From positions 1 to 42,679 of the forward strand of contig JAHBVH010000073.1 of the NCBI GenBank assembly GCA_019637645.1: DNA of 42,679 nucleotides. The letters are read 5' to 3'. The notes beneath the pieces were generated by a model, which saw only the letters and a list, made by a program, of their open reading frames with translations, made no database searches and was not told the origin of the DNA. This document shows positions 33,323 to 40,961 of the stretch, in pieces. Within the stretch, counting starts at the first letter, position 1. Each line of letters begins with the position of its first letter. The DNA comes from Caldilineaceae bacterium. Its GTDB lineage: Bacteria; Chloroflexota; Anaerolineae; Caldilineales; Caldilineaceae. The position numbers and the translations under genes were made by a program.

Positions 33323-34711
33323 TTATTGGGCACCAGTGGCCGTAAAGTAGATGGGCAGGAGGACTTTGTCATTTTCCGTTTCTTGGGCGATATCAAAGTC
33401 ATCAAATTCAGGATCGGCGGTGTCTAGATCGTCGAGATCCACTTCGTATTGGGGCAGATTATCATCCAAAGTGCCGGCGCTGTTGACCGTCGCGAGAAGG
33501 CTAGTGTCCACAGTACCCCAGGCAATCATCGCCGTGTCGATACGATTAAAGAAGCGAATGGCATCGCCATTGAAGACGAGCGAGAAGACACAAACCGTAG
33601 TATCGCCTAAGGTTTGGGGGTCACAGCGGAAGACATCATTATTATCCCCACTCAGGCTATTGATACTTTGGGCGGTAAAGTTTCCACGCGTAGCTAAGTA
33701 TAGATGGCCGGTTGGCTTATCAATCGCCACACTGTCGACATCTTCGCCACCGGTATTGAGGCCAACATCCGAGCCATCGAAATAGAGTTCCCAACTGCCT
33801 TGGGTGTCCTCGCCTAGGCTGGTTGGCGTAAAGGCCAGAAGATCTTCATCGCGGCCACTTACATTCGGCACATTGAACGTGCCATAGGTGCTAATGATCA
33901 GACGGCCATCGGGAGCGAAGCTGATGGCGTCAATGTCTTCGCTGCCCGTCGTCAACCCCACATCCGAGCCATCAAAGTAGAGCTCAAAGGTGCCAACCGT
34001 CGTCGTGCCCAGCTGCGCCGGAGTGAATTTCACAATATCGGAATCATCGACCTTGCCAAGCGGCGCGGGGAAATTGATCGGGTGGACAAAGCTCATCAAG
34101 ATCGTGCCATCGTCGTTGATATGGAAGGCATCAATGTCGGTCTTCCCGATTCCCACATCTGAACCATCGAAGAACATGGCCCAGCTGTCGGTGGCAATGT
34201 CATAGATCAGAATATCTTCATCCCGATAGGGCAACCCATCCACACTTCCATTGCTGGAACTACTGACATAGTATTGCTTGATGGCGATAACTGGAGTAGT
34301 GGTTGCGGTTGGGGTATGTGTAGCGGTTGGGGTAGTAGTCACGGTTCCGGTGGGCGTGTTGGTCGGTGTGTTGGTCGGTGTGTTGGTGGGCGTGTTGGTC
34401 GCGGTTGCCGTGGGGGTGTTGGTCGCTATTGGTGTTGTGGTAGGTGTCTCCGTTAGCACAGTCGGCAGGGTCGGCACAGTTGGGACGGTTGCGACAGTCA
34501 AGCCACCCAAGATGATCAGGGGTGGCTGGGCATCAGCGGCCATTGCCACCGGGGTTTGGAGGACAAAATCTCCCCCCCCAAAATTCAACGTACACAATAC
34601 AATCACAAAGATAGCAAGGACGCTCAGCCAAAAACGTTTTCGCTTTGTCTGTTGCGCTACCCATCTTGCTTGACTTCCCTTTTGGTTAGGTGCGGTGTCG
34701 TGTTTTTCCAT
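33323..34711 (-). CDS. Secreted Thr/Pro-linker protein with FDGSDVG repeats
   Basis: This 462-residue protein has a basic N terminus and a hydrophobic segment (about 27-46), then an AMA-AD site near 58. A Thr/Pro/Asn-rich linker (about 75-140, NTPT units) follows. The main domain has three copies of FDGSDVG at 181, 247 and 311 plus a decayed FNGDAI at 380, a period of 64-69 residues, each within a W/F-x-(L/M)-Y/F-FDGSDVG strand and followed by an (S/T/G)EDIDA-type turn. This suggests a beta-propeller-like fold with metal-binding loops. The end, VLLPIYFTATGAQ, only loosely resembles the LPLV tail. The ATG at 34711 has AGAG upstream. Function is unknown. Confidence 0.82.
   Translation of the reverse strand: MEKHDTAPNQKGSQARWVAQQTKRKRFWLSVLAIFVIVLCTLNFGGGDFVLQTPVAMAADAQPPLIILGGLTVATVPTVPTLPTVLTETPTTTPIATNTPTATATNTPTNTPTNTPTNTPTGTVTTTPTATHTPTATTTPVIAIKQYYVSSSSNGSVDGLPYRDEDILIYDIATDSWAMFFDGSDVGIGKTDIDAFHINDDGTILMSFVHPINFPAPLGKVDDSDIVKFTPAQLGTTTVGTFELYFDGSDVGLTTGSEDIDAISFAPDGRLIISTYGTFNVPNVSGRDEDLLAFTPTSLGEDTQGSWELYFDGSDVGLNTGGEDVDSVAIDKPTGHLYLATRGNFTAQSINSLSGDNNDVFRCDPQTLGDTTVCVFSLVFNGDAIRFFNRIDTAMIAWGTVDTSLLATVNSAGTLDDNLPQYEVDLDDLDTADPEFDDFDIAQETENDKVLLPIYFTATGAQ
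34353..34400 (-). repeat. In-gene tandem repeat, four 12-bp units
   Basis: GG(C/T)GTGTTGGT(C/G) occurs four times on the plus strand, encoding the Thr-Asn-Thr-Pro linker on the minus strand. Low divergence suggests slippage-prone length. Confidence 0.85.
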
Positions 34712-34903
34712 TTGGCAACTCTTTCTGGTGCTAGACAAAAACTGAGAGATCCCCTCAAAGGCTTACACCATATTAAGTTATCACACTCACCCTTAATTAC
34801 AATAGTATTTTGGTGGTAGCTAGACTACAACTTATGACTGAAATCTTGCGACATATTGTAAATTTACTTTTTGAGAAACTGGAGAGGTATCACCACAGAG
34901 GAA

Positions 34904-34922
34904 TCAGCTTTTGAGAAGCTGA
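34904..34922. repeat. Short decayed palindrome copy 8
   Basis: TCAGCTT and AAGCTGA flank TTGAG, recalling the centre of the dispersed family with the outer part lost. The surrounding gap 34712-35038 otherwise holds the AT-rich upstream region of the repeat-protein gene and one longer hairpin. Confidence 0.35.
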
Positions 34923-34946
34923 CCACGCCCACTTGGCGTCAATCCT

Positions 34947-34983
34947 GGGTAAATTGCCTAGCTAGTGGCTAGGCGATTTACCC
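34947..34983 (-). terminator. Long hairpin downstream of the isomerase-like gene
   Basis: GGGTAAATTGCCTAGC and GCTAGGCGATTTACCC pair at 15 of 16 positions around TAGTG, about 55 bp beyond the isomerase stop. No T-run follows on the minus strand, so termination is likely but not certain. Confidence 0.5.
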
Positions 34984-35038
34984 AAAGCAACTTCACATTG
35001 CCCTTGCCCCCAAAAGCAAGAAATGCGTCAGAGGGTCT

Positions 35039-35818
35039 TTAGCCTTGGTCACAGATGGTAAAGGTCTGGCGGAGCGACGCGATGGGGTCACCTTTGGGGC
35101 GGAATTCATGCCCCACATAGAGCGCATAATCGGTGGCTGCAATGGCGCGACAGATACCCGCATAGTTCAGCTCTTGCGTATCATCCAGATCATTACGGCC
35201 AGGGTTGCCAGCCGTATGGAAATGACCAATCCACTGGATATTCTCACGGATGTTGCGGATCAGATCGCCTTCCATAATCGCCATGTGATAAATATCATAG
35301 AGTAGCTTAACGCGTGGGCTATTGACCCGTTCGCAGACAGCCACCCCCCACGCCGTATGATCACATTGATAGCCAGGATGATCGACCTTGGAATTGAGCA
35401 ACTCTATGTTCAGGTTCACGCCCTTTTCTTCGGCATAGGGTGCAATTTGCCGTAGCCCATCGGCCACTGCCTCAATCGCTTCCAACTCGCTCATGTGTGG
35501 CTGCCGATTACCACTAAAACAAATGACCCCCGGCACGCCATAGTGAGCGGCCACATCAATCGACGTTTTCAGCTCGGCGACAATCCGAGCGTGATTGCTG
35601 CGTTTGTTCAAGCCATCGGGCAAGGAGCCATGCCCCACCATGCTAGCCACAGCTAACCCATGTTGCTTGGCTAGGGCAACAATATCAGCAAAATCAGCCG
35701 GACGCGCCCATAGCTCAATGGCGGCATAGCCAAGCTCAGCCGCGGTTTGGACGAGTTGTACCAGCGGCATTTCTTTGGGCATAAAGAGGGGATAACAGAT
35801 CGATTGTTTGATACGCAT
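35039..35818 (-). CDS. Hydroxypyruvate-isomerase-like TIM-barrel protein
   Basis: This 259-residue xylose-isomerase-type TIM barrel has NIELLNSKVDHPGYQCD with the first metal-binding Glu. LLYDIYHMAIMEGD supplies Asp/His, GHFHTAGNPGRNDLDDTQELNY is very close to the Hyi active-site strand, and VGHEF gives the last Glu. Hyi interconverts hydroxypyruvate and tartronate semialdehyde; related enzymes epimerise ketoses, so activity is family-level only. AAAGGAG lies 5 nt before the ATG. No glyoxylate-carboligase or tartronate-reductase gene is adjacent, so the specific pathway is unsupported. It diverges from the toxin-antitoxin pair across a 426-bp gap. Confidence 0.85.
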   Translation of the reverse strand: MRIKQSICYPLFMPKEMPLVQLVQTAAELGYAAIELWARPADFADIVALAKQHGLAVASMVGHGSLPDGLNKRSNHARIVAELKTSIDVAAHYGVPGVICFSGNRQPHMSELEAIEAVADGLRQIAPYAEEKGVNLNIELLNSKVDHPGYQCDHTAWGVAVCERVNSPRVKLLYDIYHMAIMEGDLIRNIRENIQWIGHFHTAGNPGRNDLDDTQELNYAGICRAIAATDYALYVGHEFRPKGDPIASLRQTFTICDQG

Positions 35819-35958
35819 ACAAGCTCCTTTGGCGTGAGCAACCGGTTAATAGAGTCGGGTAGAGTCGCGTTTGACAGTCCGCGTTTGACCGTAGCTGTCA
35901 AAGCGCCTAGGATCATAGTCTACCACTGCCACTTTGCCAATCCGCAAATTTTTCATAC

Positions 35959-35987
35959 TTGACGTAGAGAAGATCCAGCGGTATAGT
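35959..35987 (+). promoter_or_regulatory. Sigma-70-type promoter upstream of the toxin-antitoxin pair
   Basis: TTGACG and TATAGT are separated by exactly 17 nt, each matching five of six consensus bases. Transcription would begin near 35994, leaving a leader of about 250 nt before the antitoxin. The remaining part of the gap 35819-36244 holds no supported gene. Confidence 0.6.
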
Positions 35988-36166
35988 GGAGAAGTTATGC
36001 AAGGGCTTGGTGCCTTTGCCCACAACCATTATCGACCGCAGCCCCCATACCCAACGCAGCAATGCAGGGAACCAACTACTAATCCACACGTTATCCATTG
36101 ATCATGTGTCCTAGTCCAACCGATTAGTCAGCATAGCTGTCCAGCACATCGATTTCGCTTGTTCCA

Positions 36167-36179
36167 GTGCAGTGTGCAC
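36167..36179. promoter_or_regulatory. Short palindrome, candidate antitoxin operator
   Basis: GTGCA-GTG-TGCAC is a perfect 13-bp palindrome 66 bp before the AbrB-type antitoxin start. Such antitoxins often bind short palindromes near their own promoter; the assignment is by position only. Confidence 0.3.
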
Positions 36180-36244
36180 CCCCGGTGGCAGAATGTGACG
36201 AACAATCGTGACTATCATCCACACAAGACGAGGAGAAGAAGTCT

Positions 36245-36514
36245 GTGTTTGAGATAAAGTATAATGGGAGCGATTTGATTATTCCAAAGGACACCATCGA
36301 ACAACAATTCGGCTTCCGTCCCGGCGATACCTTACATGTCGTGATTCGTAGCAAAGTCAAATTAGCCCCCGTGGTCCGTCTTCCGGAAGAGATTGAAAGA
36401 ATGCGCATCGGTCTTGAAGCGATTGCTGGCAGTTGGTCGGCGCAAGATGTCGAACAGTTTCAAGCCCTGCGCCAGGAGTTATGGCGTGCATGGCAGATTC
36501 CAGAATCTGTATAG
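36245..36514 (+). CDS. AbrB/VapB-type antitoxin
   Basis: This 89-residue protein has an N-terminal swapped-hairpin SpoVT-AbrB domain (LIIPKDTIEQQFGFRPGDTLHVVIRSKV), which binds DNA. The helical C-terminal tail (about 50-85) is expected to wrap the toxin. The start is GTG with GAGGAG 9 nt upstream. The toxin gene begins inside its last codons, so the two are translationally coupled. The expected role is to neutralise the PIN toxin and repress the shared promoter. Confidence 0.85.
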   Translation: MFEIKYNGSDLIIPKDTIEQQFGFRPGDTLHVVIRSKVKLAPVVRLPEEIERMRIGLEAIAGSWSAQDVEQFQALRQELWRAWQIPESV

Positions 36515-36894
36515 ATACCGACATTGTCGTCGAATACCTACAGGGTCGTCCAACCGCATTCATTAATGCCGTATTACGCTTTGACGCGTATATTACAGCG
36601 ATCAGCCTCTTTGAATTGGAATCCGTCAGCACACTGACAACGCGCCAGACACAGCTTCTGTACCAAGTCTATCTTGCCGTCAACACACTGGCCTTTGACG
36701 ATCAAGCCGCGCGGCATACCGCAAGCATCATCAAACAACATCGCGCCAATCACACTTCAATCGGGCTCAATGATGCGCTAGTCGCGGGCATTTGTATTGC
36801 CAATCAAGTGCCACTCCTCACCCGCAAAAGGCGCAGTTTTCAGTTTGTGCAGGATCTGCAACTGATTACGCCCGAAGAACTCGATGAACTATAG
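36490..36894 (+). CDS. PIN-domain ribonuclease toxin (VapC-like)
   Basis: This 134-residue PIN-domain protein has Asp9 in ICIDTDIVVEYL, Glu42 in SLFELES and Asp95 in GLNDALVAGI as the acidic metal-binding residues. LTRKRRSFQFV is the final conserved element. VapC-type toxins cut tRNA or rRNA in stress or when the antitoxin is lost. The ATG at 36490 overlaps the antitoxin by 25 bp and has AGGAG 11 nt upstream; an ATG three codons earlier is too close to that site. All acidic residues are intact, so it should be active. Confidence 0.87.
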   Translation: MADSRICIDTDIVVEYLQGRPTAFINAVLRFDAYITAISLFELESVSTLTTRQTQLLYQVYLAVNTLAFDDQAARHTASIIKQHRANHTSIGLNDALVAGICIANQVPLLTRKRRSFQFVQDLQLITPEELDEL

Positions 36895-36930
36895 TAAACT
36901 GCCGCGTCTTCACCTGTCGGCTCAATACGT

Positions 36931-36960
36931 CACCAACCAGTGCGCCACCAACCAGTGCGC
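36931..36960. repeat. Two perfect 15-bp direct repeats
   Basis: CACCAACCAGTGCGC occurs twice head to tail in the 153-bp gap between the toxin and the carboxypeptidase gene. No other element is seen in the gap. Confidence 0.85.
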
Positions 36961-37047
36961 CGCCATGTCATCTAGCCGGCGCGAAAGGCCAACACGGCCA
37001 CGCCTGACCGCGCCACCAGCCCTGATTACCGACCTAGATCAATTGCT

Positions 37048-38793
37048 ATGAACCCGATACCTTTTACAGATTACCCTCGTACGCGCTGGCTGTGTACGCT
37101 TTTTTTTGTCCTCGGTTTGCTCGCGCTTGAGCAGCAACCTGTAACAGCCCAAATCATCGTACCCGCACCGCCACGCGCAGCAACAGCAAGCGACGCTACC
37201 CCCGTGGTCGCCCGGCTCTACTTTGGTCAGCAGGCCGATCTAAATCGTCTGGCAACACAATATGACCTGTGGGAGGTGGTACGCGCCCCAAACGCCGCCG
37301 ATGCTTATGCCCTTGTCCTCCTTACCCAAGCCGAGTTACTGACCTTACGCAATCAAGGCTACCGGGTGACAGTTGACGCGGCACAGACGGCCCAGCTCAA
37401 CAGCCAGCGCCTCATAGCAAGCAACTCATTAGCCGGGATTCCTGGCTACACTTGTTACCGTACGGTCGAAGAGACCTACGCCAGCCTCGCCCAGTTGGCA
37501 GCAACCCATCCCCAGCTAGCCACTTGGACCGACATTGGGGATAGCTGGGAAAAGGCAACCTATGGCGCAGAGCAAGGTTATGATCTCTATGCCTTGAAAC
37601 TGACCAACAGTGCTATCCCCGGCCCAAAACCCAAACTGCTGCTGATTGGGGCGATTCACGCCCGCGAATACACCACAGCAGAACTTGCCACCCGCTTCGC
37701 CGAAACGTTAGTCGCCCAATACGGGGTTGATCCCGATGTAACCTGGTTGTTGGATTATACGGAAATTCACCTGGTGCCCCAAACCAATCCCGATGGCCGC
37801 AAAAAGGCCGAAGCAGGTCAATTGTGGCGCAAAAATGTAAACAGTGCTAATGGCTGTGCCGTGCCGTCCCTCTGGGGAACCGATCTCAACCGCAACAGCA
37901 CTTTCCGCTGGAACAATGGCGGCAGCAGTCCCAACGCCTGTAATATTGTCTACCACGGCGCAGGCCCCGCGTCCGAGCCCGAGACCCAGGCGATTGAGAA
38001 TTACGCGCTGGCACTCTTTCCCGATCAACGTGGCCCCAATGATACAGATGCCGCGCCGGATGAAAGTGAAGGCGTCTTTATTTCGTTACACAGCTATGGG
38101 GAACTGGTGCTCTTTCCTTGGGGCTATACCTCTACACCCGCACCCAATGTTACAGGGCTCCAGCGCTTGGGGCGTAAATTTGGCTACTATAATGGCTATG
38201 CAGTCTGTACCGGCCCGGCCTGCCTCTATAATACCTCGGGGACGACCGACGATTTCACCTACGGCACCCTAGGCGTTGCCAGCTACACCATTGAACTAGG
38301 CCAAAGCTTTTTTGAACAGTGCAGCGTCTTTGAATCCACGATCCTGCCACGCAACCTCCCCGTCCTGCGCTATGCCGCCAAGGCAGCGCGACGCCCCTAT
38401 CAAAATCCAGCCGGGCCTGACATCCTAGCCCCCACCGCCACGCTGACCACCACCGCAACTGGCCCGGCCTTTCTTATCCAAGCCACCGCCGATGACACCC
38501 GCTATAACAGCAACGGTTGGGGCATTGAGGCCAGCCAACCGATTACGGCGGCCCGCCTCACCATCGATGCACCATCCTGGATCACCACTACCCAACCCTA
38601 TTCGATGACCGCCCTTGACGGTGCGTTCAACAGCGCCGTGGAAGAGATCGCCTTGGCGGTTGATCCTAGCCCTTGGCCTAGCGGTCGCCATCTCCTCTTT
38701 ATCGAAGGACAAGATAGCGCCGGCCATTGGGGTGTCCCAACCGCACTCTTTGTAGAACTCTATCGGCTCTATGTGCCCTTAGTCGTCCAGTAG
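37048..38793 (+). CDS. Secreted zinc carboxypeptidase (M14)
   Basis: This 581-residue exported peptidase has a signal peptide (about 1-35, ending VTA-Q) and a propeptide-like region to about 130. The M14 domain carries zinc ligands His204 and Glu207 (IHARE) and His348 (SLHSYGE), the substrate-binding DLNRN, and catalytic Glu416 (YTIELGQ). A C-terminal beta-rich domain (about 460-570) ends in LYVPLVVQ, similar to the tails of the exoprotein and the trypsin. It removes C-terminal residues from extracellular peptides and would complement the secreted trypsin. No ribosome site is visible before the ATG, but the signal peptide supports it. A hairpin terminator follows 2 bp after the stop. Confidence 0.92.
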   Translation: MNPIPFTDYPRTRWLCTLFFVLGLLALEQQPVTAQIIVPAPPRAATASDATPVVARLYFGQQADLNRLATQYDLWEVVRAPNAADAYALVLLTQAELLTLRNQGYRVTVDAAQTAQLNSQRLIASNSLAGIPGYTCYRTVEETYASLAQLAATHPQLATWTDIGDSWEKATYGAEQGYDLYALKLTNSAIPGPKPKLLLIGAIHAREYTTAELATRFAETLVAQYGVDPDVTWLLDYTEIHLVPQTNPDGRKKAEAGQLWRKNVNSANGCAVPSLWGTDLNRNSTFRWNNGGSSPNACNIVYHGAGPASEPETQAIENYALALFPDQRGPNDTDAAPDESEGVFISLHSYGELVLFPWGYTSTPAPNVTGLQRLGRKFGYYNGYAVCTGPACLYNTSGTTDDFTYGTLGVASYTIELGQSFFEQCSVFESTILPRNLPVLRYAAKAARRPYQNPAGPDILAPTATLTTTATGPAFLIQATADDTRYNSNGWGIEASQPITAARLTIDAPSWITTTQPYSMTALDGAFNSAVEEIALAVDPSPWPSGRHLLFIEGQDSAGHWGVPTALFVELYRLYVPLVVQ

Positions 38794-38794
38794 G

Positions 38795-38846
38795 GGAGAT
38801 TAGAGACTGGTGATCGAAGACTTTGCATCACCAGTCCCTAATCTCC
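38795..38846. terminator. Long hairpin between convergent genes
   Basis: Two 20-bp arms (starting GGAGATTAGAGACTGG and ending CCCTAATCTCC) match at 19 positions around a 12-nt loop. It starts 2 bp after the carboxypeptidase stop and precedes the uridylyltransferase stop from the other side, so it can end both transcripts. Confidence 0.7.
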
Positions 38847-38859
38847 TCTTCTATCTTAC

Positions 38860-38891
38860 TGTCCCTCTGTCCCTCTGTCCCTCTGTCCCTC
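38860..38891. repeat. Tandem repeat of TGTCCCTC
   Basis: There are four perfect 8-bp units and a partial fifth, directly beyond the terminator and 11 bp before the uridylyltransferase stop. It is a simple repeat prone to slippage. Confidence 0.9.
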
Positions 38892-38901
38892 TGTCCTCAG
38901 C

Positions 38902-40392
38902 CTAGCGATGCTCAAGGGTTTGGTCAGCGAAACAGCTGCCTTCTTCAATCCAGAGCGGGGTGTCACTGTGGTTGACAATGTGGACTTTGCCTTTGATGGT
39001 GACGTTGCGGCCAAAGTAGACATTGCCCTTGACATGGAGTTCGGTACAGGCCAGCAGTGATGGCGCGCCGTAGGGAAAACGCTCACGCATATCGTCGATC
39101 AGCTGATAGTATCGATCGTCTAAAAAGAGCAGCGGCGCGCCATGGAAAGGCGCCGTGTTCCGCGCGGGCTGCATGACCAGATGATAGGCGTCATCGACCG
39201 TATAGACATCGGACCATAGCACCAAGAGATCGTTATTCTTTTTGACAGGCAAGAAACGTTCGCGCGGGACAGCCAATGCCTGTGCCCCTGGGAAGCAGGC
39301 AATGGCAGAGCCCATGGCCGTCTCCAGCTGATAGACCCGCGGCGAGGACAGGTCGGTCGGATCCACCGGTTTTTCGTTGCGGATGAGGGGCAAGCCCAAA
39401 ACCCCAGCACGCTCCACCAATACCGTATGGAGCGTTGGCAGGTGAATCCACAAATTGTTGGTATTGAAATACTGATAACGCTCAATATCTTGAAACGCCT
39501 CTAGCTCATCTGGGGGACACTGCGCCAATTCACGCAAAACCAATTGACCATCGGGGCGTTGAGCCAAATGCCCGCCTTTACGATCCGCCAGAGTACGGTC
39601 GGCCACTTCCATCAAGAAGGGCAGCCGTTGCTCAGCCAAGTAGCCCAGAATGGACAGATCGAGCATCGCCCCCAAGTTGTCGGCATTGCTGACAAAGGCA
39701 TATTCAAAGCCCGCGGCCAACAGCTGTGGCAACATTTGGCTTGTCATCAGGGCGGCATAAATATCCCCATGCCCCGGTGGACACCACTCTTTGTTGGGGT
39801 CCGCTGACCACACAGCCGGGGACAATCCCTCTTTTAAAATTTTCGGTTCTTTATGCTGTAAAAAACTAACGGGCAATGTTTGGGCAAATTCGGGATAAGT
39901 CGCCAAGGCCGCCAGCGATTCTACCTCGGTGTTAAAGCTATTCATCAACACCAAGGGCAACCGTACTTGCCATGTCTGACGCAAATGGAGCGTCTGTTGC
40001 ACAATAATATCCAAAAAGCTCAGCTCGGCTTTCGCGGGCAAGAGGGATTTAGCCCCTTGAATCCCCATACTAGTTCCTAGCCCACCATTGAGCTTGATCA
40101 CAACGGTTTTGTCTAAAGCCGCCTGACCAGCCGCTTGATGGGCCGCAGTAAGCTGCTGATAGCTCGGCAAATTGAGGACAGGGCTCGCCTCCTCGCCCCC
40201 AATATAACCAGTCGCGCCCTGGACGAGTTGTTCATAGTAGTGGCAGAAGACCTGAATCATTAGCTCGGGCACGGCTGCCGCACGCATTTTGCTGATAAAG
40301 GGTGCCAATCGATCACGCTCGTTCGTCAGCACGGGGGGCGTTGGTTGGCGGTCATTCTTCTGCATCGCTACAAAGTCTAGCACTTGCGTCAT
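38902..40392 (-). CDS. UTP--glucose-1-phosphate uridylyltransferase, UDPGP type
   Basis: This 496-residue protein is of the eukaryote-like UDPGP family rather than the shorter bacterial GalU type. The nucleotide-binding loop LNGGLGTSMG lies at about 101-110, followed by KSLLPAK. LVLMNSFNT, EWCPPGHGDIYAAL and VSNADNLGA form the uridine and sugar-phosphate site. ETAMGSAIACFPGAQAL and the C-terminal left-handed beta-helix-like segment (VKGNVYFGRNVTIKGKVHI) complete the family pattern. It makes UDP-glucose for glycans. AGGAG lies 9 nt before the ATG at 40392, preferred over a longer frame to 40455. UDP-N-acetylhexosamine pyrophosphorylase is the main alternative, less likely because of the GLGTSMG loop. 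Confidence 0.88.
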   Translation of the reverse strand: MTQVLDFVAMQKNDRQPTPPVLTNERDRLAPFISKMRAAAVPELMIQVFCHYYEQLVQGATGYIGGEEASPVLNLPSYQQLTAAHQAAGQAALDKTVVIKLNGGLGTSMGIQGAKSLLPAKAELSFLDIIVQQTLHLRQTWQVRLPLVLMNSFNTEVESLAALATYPEFAQTLPVSFLQHKEPKILKEGLSPAVWSADPNKEWCPPGHGDIYAALMTSQMLPQLLAAGFEYAFVSNADNLGAMLDLSILGYLAEQRLPFLMEVADRTLADRKGGHLAQRPDGQLVLRELAQCPPDELEAFQDIERYQYFNTNNLWIHLPTLHTVLVERAGVLGLPLIRNEKPVDPTDLSSPRVYQLETAMGSAIACFPGAQALAVPRERFLPVKKNNDLLVLWSDVYTVDDAYHLVMQPARNTAPFHGAPLLFLDDRYYQLIDDMRERFPYGAPSLLACTELHVKGNVYFGRNVTIKGKVHIVNHSDTPLWIEEGSCFADQTLEHR

Positions 40393-40499
40393 TGCATCTA
40401 GCTCCTTTGCCTTTCTCGCAAGATCGAGTCTTAGTTCAGCACCCATGCTGGTCAACCCTTGCTACGGTCCTAGCCAGCCATGTCCGTGGGTGATTGGTT

Positions 40500-40591
40500 A
40501 GAAACTGTTTAAAAAGGATAGATGCTCACGCCACACCTGACCGGTTTTTGAAAACCGGTCAGGTGTAAAAGCGCTCTTTTCAACAGTCTCT
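40500..40591. mobile_element. Nested palindrome (MITE-like), copy 9
   Basis: The inner arms ACACCTGACCGGTTTT (40533-40548) and AAAACCGGTCAGGTGT (40551-40566) are perfect 16-bp complements. Outer sequences AGAAACTGTTTAAAAAG (40500-40516) and CTTTTCAACAGTCTCT (40576-40591) match at about 13 of 16 positions. The architecture equals copy 3 with unrelated outer arms. It lies in the gene-free gap 40393-40961. Confidence 0.65.
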
Positions 40592-40686
40592 TAGTTCAAA
40601 GCGCCGCATCTAGCTATTAGCGACCGGTGACAACGGTCTTGCTCAGTGCTTTGTCCTGTCCGTAGAAACGATTTGAAGCTATATGC

Positions 40687-40734
40687 CTTGTCTAGACCTG
40701 ACCAGTTTTCAAAAACTGGTCAGGTCTAGACAAG
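40687..40734. repeat. Dispersed palindrome copy 10, longest arms
   Basis: Arms of 23 bp (40687-40709 and 40712-40734) are perfectly complementary around CA, with the family core ACCTGACCAGTTTT. Further out, AACGATTTG-AAGCT and AGCTTCGCAAACCGT give an imperfect outer pair (about 40664-40755). It is the second element in the 569-bp gap between the uridylyltransferase and gamma-glutamyltransferase genes. Confidence 0.8.
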
Positions 40735-40961
40735 AGCTTCGCAAACCGTCGCTTAGCCAGTATAGCATGGCTCCCTGACTGAAGATTTAGACAAAATTGA
40801 CGAGCTTTCGGCTGCGGCATCAGGCAAGTTACCAAGCATCGGTCGATCAGTAGCTCGATCACACTGAGCCGTAAAATAAGCACAAGTGTATCCTAAATTG
40901 GCAGCACAAAGCCTTACAATCATTTTACAGTTTCCTTGTAAAGGATGATGCTTGCTACCCT

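Noticed and set aside
35913..36098. Minus-strand 61-residue frame with a protein-like C-terminal half
   Set aside because: No ribosome site, no recognisable motif, and it overlaps a good plus-strand promoter.
35997..36101. 34-codon plus-strand frame after the toxin-antitoxin promoter
   Set aside because: The apparent Shine-Dalgarno lies upstream of the predicted transcription start and the peptide has no recognisable feature; kept only as a finding to test.
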